64,000 nucleotides of DNA. It comes from Clostridiaceae bacterium. Lineage in GTDB: Bacteria > Bacillota > Clostridia > Lachnospirales > Lachnospiraceae. The position numbers and the translations under genes are program-made. Under the pieces are notes generated by a model. The model saw only the letters and a list, made by a program, of their open reading frames with translations, did not search any database and was not told the origin of the DNA. The stretch is from the NCBI GenBank assembly GCA_910574345.1, contig CAJSZV010000012.1, forward strand, positions 91,474 through 155,473, read 5' to 3'. Shown here in pieces: positions 34,349 through 42,857 of this stretch (within the stretch, counting starts at the first letter, position 1; the number at the start of each line of letters is the position of its first letter).

Positions 34349-36259
34349 ATGAAAAGCAAACAGTTACACAACAGAATTTTTGCCGCAGCAGCAGCCGTTG
34401 CCTTGACATTGTCCATGACAGCCTGCAAAAGCAACACTCCGACAGCCAGTACTACAGCGGCTCCCGCAACTACGGCCGAGACCACCACAGCTGCCCCGGA
34501 GACAACCCAGGCCCCCGAAGGCATTTACAAAGCCGGTACTTATACGGCGTCAGCGCCCGGACTTAAGGGGGATGTAACCGTAGAAGTAACCTTTACCGCC
34601 GATGCGCTGGAAAAGGTGGAAATAACAGATCATCAGGAGACGCCGGGAATCGGCACCAACGCCGTTGACAAGCTGCCCGATGAGATCGTCAAGACCCAGT
34701 CCCTTGGAGTGGACGCAGTGGCGGGCGCTACCATCACATCCGATGCAATTCTGGCCGCAGTCGCCGACTGTGTTGCCCAGGCAGGCGGTGATGCAGAGGC
34801 CCTGAAAGCTGTAAAAGCAGAGACAACCACAGAAAAAACAGCAGAAAACCTTAGTGCCGATCTGGTAATCATCGGCGGAGGCGCAGCCGGAATGACAGCC
34901 TGCATGCGCGCCGAGGAATTAGATCTCAGTGTTATTCTGGTAGAAAAAATGCCCTTTATGGGCGGCGCTATCTCCATCAGCGGAGGCAACCAGGTAGTGA
35001 TGGGATCGGATCTGCAGAAAAATGCCGGAGTTACAGACGACTCCGTACAGAGTATGTATGAGGATTTTATGAAAAACGGAGCAGATTTAAATGTGCCGGA
35101 ACTTCTTACTTTATATGCAGAACATGTAGGCGAGACCAGCGACTGGCTCCAGGCCCAGGGCGTGACCTTTGACACGGAAGGCGGCCTGCATCAGCTGGCG
35201 GAATATTCCCATGACAGAGAACTTGCCTATACAGGAAGCGGCGCCGGCGCGGCAGAGGCCATGAGACAGGCCATTGCAGCTACGGATGCCACAGTTCTTT
35301 TGGAAACCCGCGCCGCAGAACTGCTCACAGATGAAAACGGCGCTGTAACCGGCGTGAAAGCCAGCAGCGACAGCACAGATTACACCATTGAGGCAAAAGC
35401 CGTTCTGATAGCCACCGGCGGTTACGGCAATAATAAAGAGCTTCTCACCGAAGAAATGCAGCAGGCACTTTATTATGGCCCTGTATCCTCCACAGGAGAC
35501 GGTGTCATCATGGCTACAGCTGAGGGCATTGATGCCGATACTCGTCTCATGGAATACGGCAAGCGTTATCCTAACGGAATTGAAGTCTCTCAGGGAATTG
35601 CCAAATCTACTATTGGCGGCAACATTACAGGCTGGACCATGAGTGCAATCCTGGTGAACTCCCAAGGACAGCGCGTAGTCAATGAAAAAGCATCCAACCG
35701 CACTATTCTGGAGACCGAACTGAAACAGGAGGGACAGATGCTGTATCTTCTTATGGATGAAGAAACCTTCTCCGTATGGAAGACAAAGCTTGGAGGCGCC
35801 GGCATCAGCCAGGAAGATATTGATGGATATCTTAAGCTTAACGGTTCCGCCGCTCCGGTGTTCATCCATGGCGATTCTCTGGAAGAAGTTGCAGAGACAG
35901 CAGGCATGGATCCTGATACGCTGAAAGCCACGGTTGATACATATAACGGTTATGTACAATCAGGAAAAGACGAGGAATTTGGACGGCCGGCAGACTTTAT
36001 GACTATGGAAATCGGCGACGGCCCTTATTACCTGGTAGAACAGAAACCACGTTTTGCCACGACCATGGGCGGTCTGGTAGTCAATGATCTTTTGGAAGTG
36101 CAGAACACTTCCGCTAAGACCATCACCGGCCTTTATGCGGCGGGAGAGGTAATCGGAGGCGTTATGGGCGACGATTCCCCTTCCGGAGCCAACAACGGCT
36201 GGGCTGTGACATCCGGCAAACTGGCAGCGGAACAGATTGCAAAAACATTACAGCCATAG
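34349..36259 (+). CDS. Extracellular FMN/FAD reductase lipoprotein (fumarate reductase-like)
   Basis: This 636-residue protein starts at ATG 34349 with AAGGAGG upstream. Signal and lipobox are FAAAAAVALTLSMTAC, followed by a Thr/Ala-rich linker. Residues about 70-140 are an FMN-binding domain with VDAVAGATITSDAI, the site for covalent FMN attachment by ApbE. The FAD domain begins ADLVIIGGGAAGMTACMRAE and ends TITGLYAAGEVIGGVMGDDS. The fumarate reductase HGANRLGGN motif is replaced by GDDSPSGANNGWAVTSG, so the substrate is probably not fumarate. It is anchored outside the membrane and may take electrons from a flavin-based extracellular pathway. Confidence 0.9.
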   Translation: MKSKQLHNRIFAAAAAVALTLSMTACKSNTPTASTTAAPATTAETTTAAPETTQAPEGIYKAGTYTASAPGLKGDVTVEVTFTADALEKVEITDHQETPGIGTNAVDKLPDEIVKTQSLGVDAVAGATITSDAILAAVADCVAQAGGDAEALKAVKAETTTEKTAENLSADLVIIGGGAAGMTACMRAEELDLSVILVEKMPFMGGAISISGGNQVVMGSDLQKNAGVTDDSVQSMYEDFMKNGADLNVPELLTLYAEHVGETSDWLQAQGVTFDTEGGLHQLAEYSHDRELAYTGSGAGAAEAMRQAIAATDATVLLETRAAELLTDENGAVTGVKASSDSTDYTIEAKAVLIATGGYGNNKELLTEEMQQALYYGPVSSTGDGVIMATAEGIDADTRLMEYGKRYPNGIEVSQGIAKSTIGGNITGWTMSAILVNSQGQRVVNEKASNRTILETELKQEGQMLYLLMDEETFSVWKTKLGGAGISQEDIDGYLKLNGSAAPVFIHGDSLEEVAETAGMDPDTLKATVDTYNGYVQSGKDEEFGRPADFMTMEIGDGPYYLVEQKPRFATTMGGLVVNDLLEVQNTSAKTITGLYAAGEVIGGVMGDDSPSGANNGWAVTSGKLAAEQIAKTLQP

Positions 36260-36281
36260 GACGCCATTTCCTATAAAAAAA

Positions 36282-36325
36282 CGCCTGTCATGGTTTCATC
36301 CGCCACGACAGGCGCTTTCTTTTTT
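36282..36325 (+). terminator. Terminator of the flavin reductase gene
   Basis: CGCCTGTC and GACAGGCG close a 17-base loop, followed by CTTTCTTTTTT. The other strand also has a T-run, so it may serve both converging genes. Confidence 0.88.
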
Positions 36326-36355
36326 AATATATGATTGATTCCGGTCTGTGGCCGG

Positions 36356-36850
36356 CTACCGCCGCCATATATTGCGGATAACGGTAATCACCAGCCAAAT
36401 CATAAGAAGCGGACCTATGAAGGGGATCAGAATTGCAAAAATCCCTCCGATAATCGCAATCACAAGATAGATCACACCAAATATAATCAGGCCCAGCAAT
36501 AACTTCCAGTACCACTTATCCAGGCGGAACACATGAAAGGGCATGCCCGTTCCATAAGGATTCTCCTCGTAACTGTCCCTCTCCTGCCCCTGGCCTCCGG
36601 CTCCTGTATATTCATAGCTTTCACTGCTCCGATACATGGCGGAACCGGCTCCGTCTGTCGTATCCTCTATGGTCCTGGCAATGAGCCTCGGGTCACCGAT
36701 CTCTTCAATTACCTCCTCCTCAGTCCTGCCCTTTCGTACCTCATCTGTAATATATCCGTCATAATACCGTACATTCTCTTCCACTACCCCAGGAGGCACA
36801 TCTCCTGTCAGTGCCCGTCGCAGTGTCTGAAGGAATTCTTCTTTTCTCAT
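36356..36850 (-). CDS. HAAS/DUF1700-type membrane protein
   Basis: This 164-residue protein starts at ATG 36850 with AGGGAGAG upstream; longer frames lack a ribosome site. The N-terminal 60 residues (MRKEEFLQTLRRALTGDVPP, RKGRTEEEVIEEIGDPRLIA) form the HAAS helical module of DUF1700 proteins. The C-terminus has a two-part hydrophobic segment, LLLGLIIFGVIYLVIAIIGG and IFAILIPFIGPLLMIWLVIT. Such proteins often sit with PadR regulators; none is adjacent here. Role unknown. Confidence 0.8.
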   Translation of the reverse strand: MRKEEFLQTLRRALTGDVPPGVVEENVRYYDGYITDEVRKGRTEEEVIEEIGDPRLIARTIEDTTDGAGSAMYRSSESYEYTGAGGQGQERDSYEENPYGTGMPFHVFRLDKWYWKLLLGLIIFGVIYLVIAIIGGIFAILIPFIGPLLMIWLVITVIRNIWRR

Positions 36851-36950
36851 GAAACTCTCCCTTGATTGTCTGGTCACACATCGTAATCTTTTGTTTCTGT
36901 TTAGTTTACCATGATTCCTCATCAGGGTAAATGCCCACATTCTTAAATAA

Positions 36951-38888
36951 TTATAAAATCTTTTCTTTAATTACGCCCTTCCGGTAAGCGCTTACCAATT
37001 CCTTTAAATCATTTATTTTTTCTGTCAATTCGCCGCCCAAATCCGTGTCTCCTACCATAACCCGTTTTTTCATCTTCTCCACTATGGTTACCTTAGGAGT
37101 ATTTTTCTTTCCCGGACAGAAAGGCTTATGCTCCGCCAGAGCCAAATGTCTGGAATTATGAATCAGCGTATATCCGGCAATTCCTGTCTTGCTCTGATAG
37201 GCTTTTGACAGACCCCCGTCTATAATATACAGCTTTCCTCCGGCTTTTACCGGCGTCTCTCCGTCCTTAATCTTCACCGGCACATGTCCGTTGATAATAT
37301 GGGAGTTATTTGTAGGAAGCCCGAATTCTTTCAGTATCTTATCACAATATTCTTCCCTGACGCTGAGCTGATAATAAGGGTTCATCACTTCTTTGTGGGT
37401 GGCCTTATCCGCAATAAAGTAATGTTCAAAGGTAGTCATCTTATCCTTGCCGTACAGAGGAGACTTTTTTCCGCACCACAGATACCACATAAAATCTCTG
37501 GCCACGGCTTTATCCGGATTAATCTCTGAGAAAAAATAGGCTCCCTGAACCATCTTGTCTATAAAATCCATAAGATTTTTCCCGGAATAGGATATGCCAA
37601 AAAATTCCAGCTTCTCAAAGCTTCCGTCCTTTTTCATAGGAATGCATCCATGATACAGCAGATTCTGATTACAGGACTTGTACATTCCGCCATGAGAATA
37701 CAAAAATTTCACGTGTCTGTGAAGAAGCTGGCTGTGCTTAAAGGAAAGCTCAAGAGTATGGAGAAGCTCCTCCTCCTCGGCTGTCAGTTTCAAAGGATCT
37801 TTGGGATCAATGGTAGGGAACGATGTGTCAAGCATCTGGTACGTCTTTCCTTCTACCATAACGGTTCCGCTGTCAAAATCAACCTTCTCCAGAAGACGAC
37901 GGTTGTCCATCTCATACTCCGGGTGGCGGCGGATGATCTGGCCCTCGATCTTAAACTGGATAACCGCAATGGCTTTGTGCATCTTGGCCACCAGCCCCGG
38001 ATCTACCACATCATAAATATTTTCGTCCAAAATATGAGGAATAAACCTGGTACATGGATCATTTTTATAGACACTGGCAGCAAACATGGACAACGGCCTC
38101 AGATTAATGCCATAGCCGTCCTCCAGTACATCAAAGCTGTTGTAGCTGATGGCGATTCTAAGCACATTGCAGATGCAGGCCTGGTTTCCTGTTGCCGCTC
38201 CCATCCATGAGATGTCATGGTTCCCCCACTGGATATCCACATCGTGGAACTGAGCCAAAGCATTCATAATCAGATCCGCTCTGGGACCCCTGTCAAAAAT
38301 ATCTCCTATAATATGAAGACTGTCAATGGTAAGATTCTGAATCAACTCACAGAGAGCTATGATAAATTTGTCCGCCGTATCAATATCAATAATGGAACGG
38401 ATAATCTCGCTGTAATAAACCCTCTTGTTCTCTCCGTTGTAATCCACATGCAGCAGTTCATCAATAATATAGGCAAATTCTTCGGGAAGCTTCTTGCGTA
38501 CTTTTGATCTGGTATACTTGGAGGACACTACCTTGCAGATCTGCACCAGACGGTAAATGTTGATCCGCTTCCACTCATCCGTGGCCTTCCCTTCCATCAT
38601 CAGCTGATGCATCACCTTATCCGGGTAATAGATCAGATTGGCCAGCTCTTCCTGGTCTTCTTCCGGAATTACATAGCCAAAGGTTTCCTTAATCTTTTCG
38701 CGGATAATTCCAGATGAGCTTTTTAACAGATGAATAAACGCCTCATGTTCTCCGTGGAGATCGCTGAAAAAATACTCTGTCCCTTTCGGCAGCCCCTTTA
38801 TGGCGGTCAGATTAATAATCTCACTGGATGCCGCTTTGACAGTGGGATATTCTTTTGCCAAAAGTTTCAGATATGCTAAATCTCTCAA
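36951..38888 (-). CDS. fbp: Fructose-1,6-bisphosphatase class III
   Basis: This 645-residue protein matches the Firmicutes Fbp_3 family in length and sequence: FFSDLHGEHEAFIHLLKSSS, HIIGDIFDRGPRADLIM and WGNHDISWMGAATG are calcineurin-like metal motifs. Further blocks are FLYSHGGMYKSCNQNLLYHG and NSHIINGHVPVKIKDGE. It starts at TTG 38888 after GGGAGGAAATTACA. It hydrolyses fructose-1,6-bisphosphate for gluconeogenesis in the cytoplasm. Divergent from the MBL hydrolase gene. Confidence 0.97.
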   Translation of the reverse strand: MRDLAYLKLLAKEYPTVKAASSEIINLTAIKGLPKGTEYFFSDLHGEHEAFIHLLKSSSGIIREKIKETFGYVIPEEDQEELANLIYYPDKVMHQLMMEGKATDEWKRINIYRLVQICKVVSSKYTRSKVRKKLPEEFAYIIDELLHVDYNGENKRVYYSEIIRSIIDIDTADKFIIALCELIQNLTIDSLHIIGDIFDRGPRADLIMNALAQFHDVDIQWGNHDISWMGAATGNQACICNVLRIAISYNSFDVLEDGYGINLRPLSMFAASVYKNDPCTRFIPHILDENIYDVVDPGLVAKMHKAIAVIQFKIEGQIIRRHPEYEMDNRRLLEKVDFDSGTVMVEGKTYQMLDTSFPTIDPKDPLKLTAEEEELLHTLELSFKHSQLLHRHVKFLYSHGGMYKSCNQNLLYHGCIPMKKDGSFEKLEFFGISYSGKNLMDFIDKMVQGAYFFSEINPDKAVARDFMWYLWCGKKSPLYGKDKMTTFEHYFIADKATHKEVMNPYYQLSVREEYCDKILKEFGLPTNNSHIINGHVPVKIKDGETPVKAGGKLYIIDGGLSKAYQSKTGIAGYTLIHNSRHLALAEHKPFCPGKKNTPKVTIVEKMKKRVMVGDTDLGGELTEKINDLKELVSAYRKGVIKEKIL

Positions 38889-38907
38889 TGTAATTTCCTC
38901 CCGCTTC

Positions 38908-38936
38908 TTGCATTTTTCCTACTGCTATAGTAACAT
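38908..38936 (+). promoter_or_regulatory. Promoter of the MBL-fold hydrolase
   Basis: TTGCAT, 17 bp, TAACAT in the fbp-MBL divergent gap. It overlaps the region where the fbp promoter must also lie. Confidence 0.6.
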
Positions 38937-38971
38937 AAATAGGACAAAAAGAAAAGGAGATGAAACCTGCC

Positions 38972-39781
38972 ATGGAACAGCTTTATGTTTTGGGAACCGG
39001 CAATGCAACAGTAACTCGCTGCTACAATACCTGTTTTGCCATCCGCGATTTGGGTCAGCAGTTCTTCATGGTCGATACCGGCGGCGGCAATGGTATTCTG
39101 CGTATTCTTGAAGACATGCATATGGATCTGTCTCAGATTCACCATATTTTTATCACTCACGAACACACGGATCACCTTCTGGGAATCGTATGGCTTATCC
39201 GTGTCATAGCCACCCGCATGAAAAACGGTCAGTATAAGGGGGACTTACATATTTACTGTCATGAAGATCTGCCGGAAACGATCACTACCATCTGCCGTCT
39301 CACTGTCCAGGGGAAATTCTTTAAGATGATTGGAGACAGGATTCACCTCATTCCGGTACATGACGGGGAAACAGTCTCCATTCTCAATTATCCGGTGACA
39401 TTTTTTGATATTCGCTCCACTAAGGCAAAGCAGTACGGCTTCACCGCAATTCTGGAGAACGGCCAGCGTTTTACCTGCTGCGGCGATGAACCTTTCAACG
39501 ACTGCTGCATGGATTATGTCAGGAGAAGTGACTGGCTGACTCATGAGGCTTTCTGCCTTTACAGCCAGCGGGAAACCTTTAAGCCCTATGAGAAGCACCA
39601 CAGCACCGTAAAAGATGCCTGTGAACTGGCGGAAACTTTGGGAATCCGGAACCTGATTCTCTGGCACACGGAGGACAAGAATATTGCAGACAGGCAGAAA
39701 CTTTACCTGGATGAAGGACAGCCGTATTTTTCAGGCAAGCTGTATGTGCCGGAAGATCAGACCGTAATTGATCTGGAATAA
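38972..39781 (+). CDS. MBL-fold metal-dependent hydrolase (RNase Z-like)
   Basis: About 269 residues from ATG 38972; an ATG at 38960 abuts AAGGAG. The metal motif HxHxDH is in IFITHEHTDHLLGIVW. Other features are MVDTGGGNGILR, TFFDIRSTKAKQYGF and CCGDEPFNDCC, and a late LILWHTEDKN. The fold matches metallo-beta-lactamase hydrolases of the RNase Z/ElaC side, but the substrate is unknown. Confidence 0.88.
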   Translation: MEQLYVLGTGNATVTRCYNTCFAIRDLGQQFFMVDTGGGNGILRILEDMHMDLSQIHHIFITHEHTDHLLGIVWLIRVIATRMKNGQYKGDLHIYCHEDLPETITTICRLTVQGKFFKMIGDRIHLIPVHDGETVSILNYPVTFFDIRSTKAKQYGFTAILENGQRFTCCGDEPFNDCCMDYVRRSDWLTHEAFCLYSQRETFKPYEKHHSTVKDACELAETLGIRNLILWHTEDKNIADRQKLYLDEGQPYFSGKLYVPEDQTVIDLE

Positions 39782-39823
39782 GATTTGCGGTTCCAGGCAT
39801 CACATACCCTGCTGCGTTTATAA

Positions 39824-39858
39824 GGTCATGACTTTTTCCGGTCATGGCCTGTTATTTT
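39824..39858 (+). terminator. Terminator after the MBL hydrolase
   Basis: GGTCATGAC and GTCATGGCC pair with one G-T pair around TTTTTCCG; TGTTATTTTA follows. It touches the stop codon of the converging peptidase gene. Confidence 0.7.
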
Positions 39859-41224
39859 ATGAGCCCTCCGGGGCGGTGCTTTCTGGTTCCGCTGTTCTTT
39901 CCGCGGCGGCGCCTTCTGATTCCCCTGTTCTTTCCGCGGCGGCGCCTTCTGATTCCCCTGTTCTTTCCGCGGCAGTGCTTTCTGATTCCCCTGTTCTTTC
40001 CGCGGCAGTGCTTTCTGATTCCCCTGTTCTTTCCGCGGCAGTGCTTTCTGATTCTTCCGTGTTCTCCGTCGGTATTTTCTGCATCGGCACCTCTCCGGGA
40101 AGAGCCGGATCCGCCATCTGATACACTCTGTAATATTCCTTTGTCTCCTGATTTTTCACGGTTTCGGACCGGTTCATAGCTAAAAATTTTACAATCTCGT
40201 AGCAGTTAATCCATATCTCGTTATTTCCTTCTTTCTGGGACTCGTCAAATATCAGCTGAATCCCAAAGTGAAGATGGGGATCATCAATGTTGTTGGTATT
40301 CTCTGTCCGGCTGTAGCCTGTGCGTCCCAGATACCCGATCACATCTCCTGCCTGAACCACACTCCCCTCTTTGAGAGACTTATGATAAGGATAATTCTTT
40401 CTCAAGTGGGCATAGTAATAGTACCTTTTCCCGTCAAAGCTTCGGATTCCCAGCCTCCAGCCTCCGTATTGATTCCAGCCTATGGCCTCCACATAACCGG
40501 ATTCCACACATATGACAGGGCTTCCCACCTGCCCCATCATGTCATGACCCAGGTGCTGGCGTTTAAATCCGTAGCTTCTTGCTGCTCCAAAGTCATCATA
40601 ATCATTGTAGGGATAATTCTTTGCTATGGGAGAAAATGCTTTTAGACCATACTTTGTCACCCATACCATGCCGTCCTCCTGATTTTCTTCCTTCAGCGCA
40701 AAATCCGGCGCTTTCGACTCAGGAATCTGAATCCGGAATTCTCCTACCATCCCTCCTAAAACCGCTGTATAAGCTTCAAGGTAGTAGGAATAGTATTTCA
40801 TATCTTTGGTGATATCTTCCATCTTTTCCCCTGCAAGAATCCGATCTGCAATGGCTTTCATATCCGCCTCTTTATACCTGGAAAAATCACCGCCGTATCG
40901 GGCGCCCAGATAAGCCAAAAGTTCTATCCAGTTCAGGTGGATTTCTGAACGATAGGTATCCACGTCATACCGAAATGCCTGCTGCATTGCCTCCCTGGTC
41001 ACCTGAAAGTCCACCCATTTGATAAATTCTTTTTTCTGCTCTTCCCTTTCCCCTTCCTTTTCCTCTTCCTTCCCGCCGCTTTTATCCCCGATCACACCGC
41101 TTACGGGAACACTGCCGGCAATCTGCTGTCCCACAGGCGACAACAGTATCAGGAATGCAGCCAATACCACAGACTCTAAAGCAATAATTAAATGCACCAG
41201 CTTGGGCGGACGGTTAAATTCCAT
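39857..41224 (-). CDS. Membrane-anchored M23 peptidase with repetitive tail
   Basis: About 455 residues from ATG 41224 (AAAGGAAACTGCAA upstream; an earlier ATG pair lacks a site). One TM segment at about 12-32 (IIALESVVLAAFLILLSPVG) is followed by a long extracellular region. The M23 zinc site is RQHLGHDMMG, YYYAHLRKNY and DDPHLHFGIQL. The last 65 residues are a tandem array of 11-residue units rich in Glu, Ser, Thr and Ala. It likely cleaves peptidoglycan cross-links or regulates other hydrolases, as spore-forming M23 proteins do. Confidence 0.92.
   Translation of the reverse strand: MEFNRPPKLVHLIIALESVVLAAFLILLSPVGQQIAGSVPVSGVIGDKSGGKEEEKEGEREEQKKEFIKWVDFQVTREAMQQAFRYDVDTYRSEIHLNWIELLAYLGARYGGDFSRYKEADMKAIADRILAGEKMEDITKDMKYYSYYLEAYTAVLGGMVGEFRIQIPESKAPDFALKEENQEDGMVWVTKYGLKAFSPIAKNYPYNDYDDFGAARSYGFKRQHLGHDMMGQVGSPVICVESGYVEAIGWNQYGGWRLGIRSFDGKRYYYYAHLRKNYPYHKSLKEGSVVQAGDVIGYLGRTGYSRTENTNNIDDPHLHFGIQLIFDESQKEGNNEIWINCYEIVKFLAMNRSETVKNQETKEYYRVYQMADPALPGEVPMQKIPTENTEESESTAAERTGESESTAAERTGESESTAAERTGESEGAAAERTGESEGAAAERTAEPESTAPEGS
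39877..40054 (-). repeat. Five 33-bp tandem repeats in the M23 peptidase tail
   Basis: TGTTCTTTCCGCGGC recurs on the plus strand at 39893, 39926, 39959, 39992 and 40025, exactly 33 bp apart. The units encode RTGESESTAAE (three) and RTGESEGAAAE-like copies. Repeat copies are nearly identical, which suggests recent expansion. Confidence 0.95.
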
Positions 41225-41301
41225 TTGCAGTTTCCTTTCCATCATCTTAAACGGAAGATATGTTCTTTCTAATACCGATTATAAGAAAAGGATATGCTGT
41301 A

Positions 41302-42147
41302 TTATTTCGAAATAGACTTTAACTCATAGTAAAAAATGTACTGCTGTAAAACTCCCTGACACCCTTTGTATCTCTTTTTCGGAAATCCTCTTTTATAATG
41401 AGCCTGCAATGCCTGACTGATATGGGTATCCACAGGAAAGGCTTCCAGATGATGAAGGGCGAACAGGCAGATACAGTCCGCCACTTTCTCTCCCACCCCA
41501 AACATCTTCAGCAATTCCGCTTTTGCCTTCTCATAAGACATTCCTCTTATCTCTTCCAGATTCATCTCACCTGAAACCACCCTTCTTGCTGCCTGCACCA
41601 CATATTTGCTCCGATATCCCAGGTTACAGGCCATCAGGGCATCATCCGTCAATTCTGCCAGAGCCTGCGGGGTCGGAAAACCATAATAAACGGCTCCGCA
41701 GGGAGTATTCATCTTTTCCCCATATGTTTTACAGATATTGTCAATACACCGCCTGATCCTTATGATATTATTTTGCTGGGAGATCAGAAAGGAAACGATC
41801 ATCTCCCAAAGATCCTGACGGAGAATTCGAATTCCCAGACCAAATGCGGCAGCGTTGAGAAGATATGTATCTCTAGGGCTGATCCGCCGGATATACATTC
41901 CATAATCCTGTTCCAGGTCAAAATACCCTTTCCAAAAACTGTCAAATTCCACCTGGCTGCAAAAAAACCGACAATACTCTCCCTTCTGTGCCATCTCCAG
42001 ATACTGATCCCCCGCAATCACTTCGTATCTGCTGTCTTTCAGGAAAACATTCTCATCTTGAATTTCATTTATGGGCTTCATGCGAAAACACTGCCCTGAC
42101 TGGCAGATTTGCTCTAAATTAAAATGCGGATTCCTTATTTCCACCAT
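41302..42147 (-). CDS. 8-oxoguanine DNA glycosylase/AP lyase (OGG-like)
   Basis: This 281-residue protein has an N-terminal OGG_N-like region (ICQSGQCFRMKPI) and then an HhH-GPD domain. LISQQNNIIRIRRCIDNIC, GYRSKYVVQAARRV with the likely Schiff-base Lys, FGVGEKVADCICLFALHH (helix-hairpin-helix) and FPVDTHISQAL with the catalytic Asp are all in place. It removes oxidised guanine from DNA. No strong ribosome site, but GGCGGGGGTGGT precedes the ATG. Confidence 0.92.
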   Translation of the reverse strand: MVEIRNPHFNLEQICQSGQCFRMKPINEIQDENVFLKDSRYEVIAGDQYLEMAQKGEYCRFFCSQVEFDSFWKGYFDLEQDYGMYIRRISPRDTYLLNAAAFGLGIRILRQDLWEMIVSFLISQQNNIIRIRRCIDNICKTYGEKMNTPCGAVYYGFPTPQALAELTDDALMACNLGYRSKYVVQAARRVVSGEMNLEEIRGMSYEKAKAELLKMFGVGEKVADCICLFALHHLEAFPVDTHISQALQAHYKRGFPKKRYKGCQGVLQQYIFYYELKSISK

Positions 42148-42203
42148 ACCACCCCCGCCTTTCGATTCTTTTTTATGCCATCGGCTTATACCCGCCCTAA
42201 ACT

Positions 42204-42473
42204 TTAACCGAATCTTCCTACGTCCTCATTCCTCACCGATTCCCCTGCCCCCACATACTTCCGTTCCATCTGATGCCGCAGCTTCCGATTCTCCACCGTA
42301 TCGAATATAATGGAAAAATCGTAATCCTCCGGATACATCTCCTGGTCCTTAACCAGCAGTTTGATCCGTTTGTGGTTCACCCATATCTTTTTGCCGGGCA
42401 TCTGAATTCTTAGGACCCCTCTCTCATTGGCTGCCTCACAGACAATGCCGATCTTCTTGTCCGGGTACACCAT
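42204..42473 (-). CDS. Orphan 89-residue protein, possible C-terminal fragment
   Basis: The frame MVYPDKKIGIVCEAANERGV ... KIWVNHKRIKLLVKDQEMYP ... YDFSIIFDTVENRKLRHQME looks like genuine coding sequence. It reads like the tail of a larger Lachnospiraceae protein (I recall similar ends on MutS-like ATPases, not certain). There is no ribosome site before the ATG, and the frame stays open upstream for about 23 codons (GHYWSPGSTRGDS) to a TAA. It is either a small stand-alone gene or a remnant. Confidence 0.45.
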   Translation of the reverse strand: MVYPDKKIGIVCEAANERGVLRIQMPGKKIWVNHKRIKLLVKDQEMYPEDYDFSIIFDTVENRKLRHQMERKYVGAGESVRNEDVGRFG

Positions 42474-42561
42474 GACGCTGTCGCCCCGTGTTGATCCTGG
42501 GCTCCAATAGTGTCCGCTTCCTGATATGCGGCTTATAAATGTTCGGGATTAAAATGTTTGT

Positions 42562-42593
42562 AAGGCTCTGCTCCACGGCAGAGCTTTATTTTT
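42562..42593 (+). terminator. Hairpin directly upstream of a toxin remnant
   Basis: AAGCTCTGC-type arms (GCTCTGC/GCAGAGC) around TCCACG, then TTTATTTTT. It sits just before a GGAGG site. In type III toxin-antitoxin loci a terminator separates the RNA antitoxin from the toxin gene. Confidence 0.65.
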
Positions 42594-42611
42594 CATTAGG
42601 AGGAACTGCCC

Positions 42612-42854
42612 TTGCTCTCAGCGCAGTTATATTTTTTATCCGACCAGTATTATCTTGATTTTCCTGATGATAAGCTGATGAAAAACAAAGATATGATTGA
42701 CGGTATACCCTGTAGCCGTCCCTGTTTCTTTACTTTTTCCGATTAAAAAAATCCTGATATTTATTGGATAGTTCCTATTTCTTCAAAATATGAAAAATTT
42801 TAAAAAATCGAACATGATAATGATGCGCCCGAAGAACAGCTTCGGGATAAATAA
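42612..42854 (+). pseudogene. Decayed type III toxin-like (ToxN/CptN-type) gene
   Basis: From TTG 42612 (AGGAGG eight bases upstream) the frame reads LSAQLYFLSDQYYLDFPDDK, LMKNKDMIDGIPCSRPCFFT, a TAA at 42744, KNPDIYWIVPISSKYEKF, a TAA at 42801, and a few more codons to 42854. The LMKNK, RPCF and YWIVPISSK blocks fit small clostridial endoribonuclease toxins of type III systems, from memory of that family. With two in-frame stops and no C-terminal half it cannot be active. The end overlaps a hairpin that belongs to the dGTPase transcript. Confidence 0.55.
42828..42846 (-). terminator. Hairpin after the dGTPase gene
   Basis: CCCGAAG and CTTCGGG pair around five bases 12 bp after the stop codon. 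The following tract is not T-rich, so termination is uncertain. Confidence 0.4.
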
Positions 42855-42857
42855 TAC

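Noticed and set aside
39877..40054. Regular 33-bp repeats considered as a CRISPR array
   Set aside because: Units are contiguous without spacers and keep the reading frame of the peptidase.
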